From contig VISH01000002.1 in the NCBI GenBank assembly GCA_007827375.1, forward strand, positions 1,761,001-1,825,000: 64,000 nucleotides of DNA, in the 5' to 3' direction. Source of the stretch: Alteromonadaceae bacterium 2753L.S.0a.02. GTDB taxonomy: Bacteria; Pseudomonadota; Gammaproteobacteria; Pseudomonadales; Cellvibrionaceae. Positions 62,410 to 64,000 of this stretch are shown one piece after another. Numbering within the stretch: position 1 is the first letter of the stretch; each line of letters starts with the position of its first letter. The notes below the pieces were generated by a model. The model had not been told where the DNA came from. It saw only the letters and a program-made list of their open reading frames with translations, and did no database searches. The position numbers and the translations under genes were made by a program.

Positions 62410-62528
62410 GGGGACTCCTCGTTGGATGGAGCCTTTACGTTACATTTGCTTTTGAAGTCTGGCTAGAGTGTGATTCGATTGGCGCTTACGTAATAACGTA
62501 AGCGTTCATCCAGAACCGTATTGAACTT

Positions 62529-62828
62529 CTATTTTCCCGGTGCTAATTGTTTTGCCATTTGAATAATCTCACGAAGATGTTTTTCCTCCATATGTTGGCA
62601 TTCTTCAAAGGTTTCAAATTTATAGAGTGCGAGTATCTGATTCATGCTTGTCAATATCTGGAGGATTTTATGGCGGTGCTTGGAACGTAGTTTCTCCAGT
62701 TGCAGTCCTTGGTAGGCTCCTGCAATCTTATACGCTTTTTGCCATTGTTGTATGGCCGGATCTGCGGCGATTTTTCTGGCATTGTTGGCCATTTCGCTCC
62801 ATTCCCGGTAAGCGTCGTTATCGGCCAT
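62529..62828 (-). CDS. Small ORF at the end of the second IS66 element
   Basis: 99 residues from the ATG at 62828, overlapping the end of tnpC. Helical and charged (MADNDAYREWSEMANNARKIAA start, HMEEKHLREIIQMAKQLAPGK end). It is not TnpA or TnpB, and I do not recognise a family. Its position downstream of tnpC within the element suggests an extra passenger or accessory gene. Confidence 0.5.
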   Translation of the reverse strand: MADNDAYREWSEMANNARKIAADPAIQQWQKAYKIAGAYQGLQLEKLRSKHRHKILQILTSMNQILALYKFETFEECQHMEEKHLREIIQMAKQLAPGK

Positions 62829-64000
62829 CGTGAGACCTATGGATATCTGAACGCATCGGGTGATGAGCAAACTCGGTTTTCCAGCGACGCGGTGTTAACG
62901 CCTCTACTTGACTCGCAGGATGGAGACTCACGCGCTGCAACACATCGACAAGATAATCGTAAGGATTAATATCATGCAGGCGGCACGTTGAGATTAAGCT
63001 TTGGATGATTCCCACATGTTCGCCACCCAGTTCTGTCCAGCAGAACAGCCAGTTTCGCCGTCCACAGGCGATTGGTCTGATGGCTCGCTCTACATGATTA
63101 GTATCTAACGGAAGGTCAGCATCACTTAAAAACAATCGCAAGCCTGACGCTTGATTTTGTGCATATCTCAAGGCTTTCAGTAAGGGGTTGGAAGGAAGCA
63201 AGGCAGGATTTAATCGTTGCTCTTGTACCCACTTAAAAAATGCTTCGACCACAGGCTTGGTATGTTTGAGACGATATATTAATTTCTTATCACCGTGTAG
63301 CTCCAGGGCTTTAATGTCACGCTCAATGGTGTACAGCTTGCCGATATACGTCAGGGCAATGGCGGAGGCTTCAGGCTCCATCGCTTCACATTTTTCAAAA
63401 TAGCGCCGACAATGCGCCCAGCAACGCGCAGTCTTGCATTGCTTAACGCTGGCCGAGTAAAGGTCGTAGGCTTTATAGCCATCGCTTAAAATGGTGCCGC
63501 TAAATTCCCCTAATTGACTTTTTAAGTGCTGCATCGCTTTGGATGAAGAATACGTAAAGCAAATTTCATCGCATTCGCCCATCATCGGCCAAAAATAACT
63601 TTGTTTTAATTTTCCCTTTTTCGCTCTTCCTGCTTTTATCGGCGTTTCATCGATCGCGAGAATTTTACTTGTTAAAATATGCCCAAGCTGGACTTGATAA
63701 ATCGGTTTCAGTAGATCTATTGATCGTTTTACCAAGATAGTGAGGGTGCTACGTGCCAGAACAATACCATTATTTCCTAAACGCTGATGTTGACGATAAA
63801 GTGGCATATGATAGACAAACTTTTCGATCAGCATGCCGACTAAAAAACTCACATCCGCTAAACTTTTATCAAAAACAGCGTTCGGCTCACAATGAGAAAT
63901 GATGGCTTGAGTGGATTTTCTCTTAACCGTTTGACTGATGTATTTAAGGACAACAAAGCTTGCCGGTTTCTGGGCAAGACGGTAGGTAACTTTTTCGCCA
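62818..64000 (-). CDS. tnpC: TnpC, IS66 transposase (5' end outside window)
   Basis: At least 394 codons; the frame is open to the window edge, the first visible residues being GEKVTYRLAQKPASFVVLKY. The catalytic region has LAIDETPIKAGRAKKGKLKQ, ILSDGYKAYDLY, ARCWAHCRRYF and LDTNHVERAIRPIACGRRNWLF. Similar in plan to the tnpC of the first element but clearly a different subgroup. A Met at 63852 is internal and not the start. Confidence 0.9.
   Translation of the reverse strand, partial: GEKVTYRLAQKPASFVVLKYISQTVKRKSTQAIISHCEPNAVFDKSLADVSFLVGMLIEKFVYHMPLYRQHQRLGNNGIVLARSTLTILVKRSIDLLKPIYQVQLGHILTSKILAIDETPIKAGRAKKGKLKQSYFWPMMGECDEICFTYSSSKAMQHLKSQLGEFSGTILSDGYKAYDLYSASVKQCKTARCWAHCRRYFEKCEAMEPEASAIALTYIGKLYTIERDIKALELHGDKKLIYRLKHTKPVVEAFFKWVQEQRLNPALLPSNPLLKALRYAQNQASGLRLFLSDADLPLDTNHVERAIRPIACGRRNWLFCWTELGGEHVGIIQSLISTCRLHDINPYDYLVDVLQRVSLHPASQVEALTPRRWKTEFAHHPMRSDIHRSHDGR

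Larger units (their letters stand above)
60205..62489 (-). mobile_element. Complete IS66-family element
   Basis: 2,285 bp bounded by GTAAGCGCCAA (60205) and its inverted copy TTGGCGCTTAC (ending 62489). It carries tnpA, tnpB and tnpC on the minus strand, the standard IS66 set. The 8 bp on the right (GTAATAAC, 62490-62497) do not match the 8 bp on the left (ATTGTTTC), so no intact target duplication is seen. A second IS66-type end starts at 62498. Confidence 0.88.
62498..64000 (-). mobile_element. Second IS66-family element (runs off the window)
   Basis: Begins with GTAAGCGTTCATCCAGAACC at 62498, an IS66-type end different from that of the first element. It contains a small ORF and most of a tnpC-type transposase on the minus strand. 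Exactly 8 bp (62490-62497), the usual IS66 target length, separate it from the first element. The other end is outside the window. Confidence 0.82.

Noticed and set aside
1..64000. tRNA or rRNA genes
   Set aside because: I looked through the intergenic regions and saw no cloverleaf with TTCRA arm or rRNA segment. The 4HB gene is not inside a 23S rRNA gene here.

Overview
The window is chromosomal DNA of a motile, Gram-negative gammaproteobacterium with a polar flagellum. The order of the flagellar and chemotaxis genes (fliPQR-flhB-flhA-flhF-fleN-fliA-cheYZAB-motCD-parC/parP-cheW), the block mtaD-ubiG-mupP-yciK beside gyrA, and a tyrA-aroA fusion all follow the Pseudomonas/Cellvibrio-type plan. 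I infer a marine or environmental relative of that group (for example Cellvibrionaceae). The species cannot be fixed from the sequence alone.

Layout. (1) 1-21.5 kb: flagellar export, polar flagellum placement, sigma-28, chemotaxis and stator genes on the plus strand, interrupted by maeA and a transglutaminase/TPR gene on the minus strand. (2) 21.5-25.1 kb: a minus-strand housekeeping operon (mtaD, ubiG, mupP, yciK). (3) 25.3-42.2 kb: gyrA, pheA, tyrA-aroA, cysD, cysN, comEA-like, pyrF, cmk, lapA, lapB, rpsA, ihfB. This is a rearranged version of the usual gyrA-serC-pheA-hisC-tyrA/aroA-cmk-rpsA-ihfB-lapAB series: serC and hisC are absent here, cysDN/comEA/pyrF are inserted, and rpsA-ihfB lie after lapAB. 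(4) 42.4-43.8 kb: small accessory genes, namely a zeta-toxin-like kinase with a small partner and a brnTA toxin-antitoxin locus with a broken toxin. (5) 44.5-59.4 kb: a surface polysaccharide locus (manC, wecA-like, wzz, UDP-xylose synthase, wzy-like, four glycosyltransferases, an acyltransferase, a small Amj-like membrane protein, gmd, fcl/colC-like, colD-like). From about 47.1 kb it is visibly AT-rich and looks acquired. (6) 59.6-64 kb: nested insertion sequences (IS66 remnant, IS256 remnant, a complete IS66, a second IS66 running off the window).

The most unusual content is a family of intergenic elements confined to 32.3-44.0 kb. Each is a string of short hairpins (11-18 nt) of varied sequence separated by a nearly constant linker: CTTCTGGGAACG in the left half, and its reverse complement CGTTCCCAGAAG in the right half. 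Seven such clusters separate cysD/cysN, cysN/comEA, lapB/rpsA, rpsA/ihfB, ihfB/zeta, zeta-partner/brnT and brnA/polysaccharide locus. In the rpsA-ihfB gap the two half-arrays flank a decayed four-helix-bundle (23S rRNA intervening-sequence type) gene. This suggests that the other clusters are gene-less derivatives of a 4HB-carrying element. I cannot assign it to a repeat family I know.

In the polysaccharide locus, ManC, Gmd, the ColD-like enzyme (His where aminotransferases have the PLP lysine) and an Fcl/ColC-like reductase suggest a GDP-linked deoxysugar (L-fucose, colitose or both), to be transferred by a GT11-type glycosyltransferase. No canonical Wzx flippase is present. The Amj-like membrane protein is the only visible candidate.
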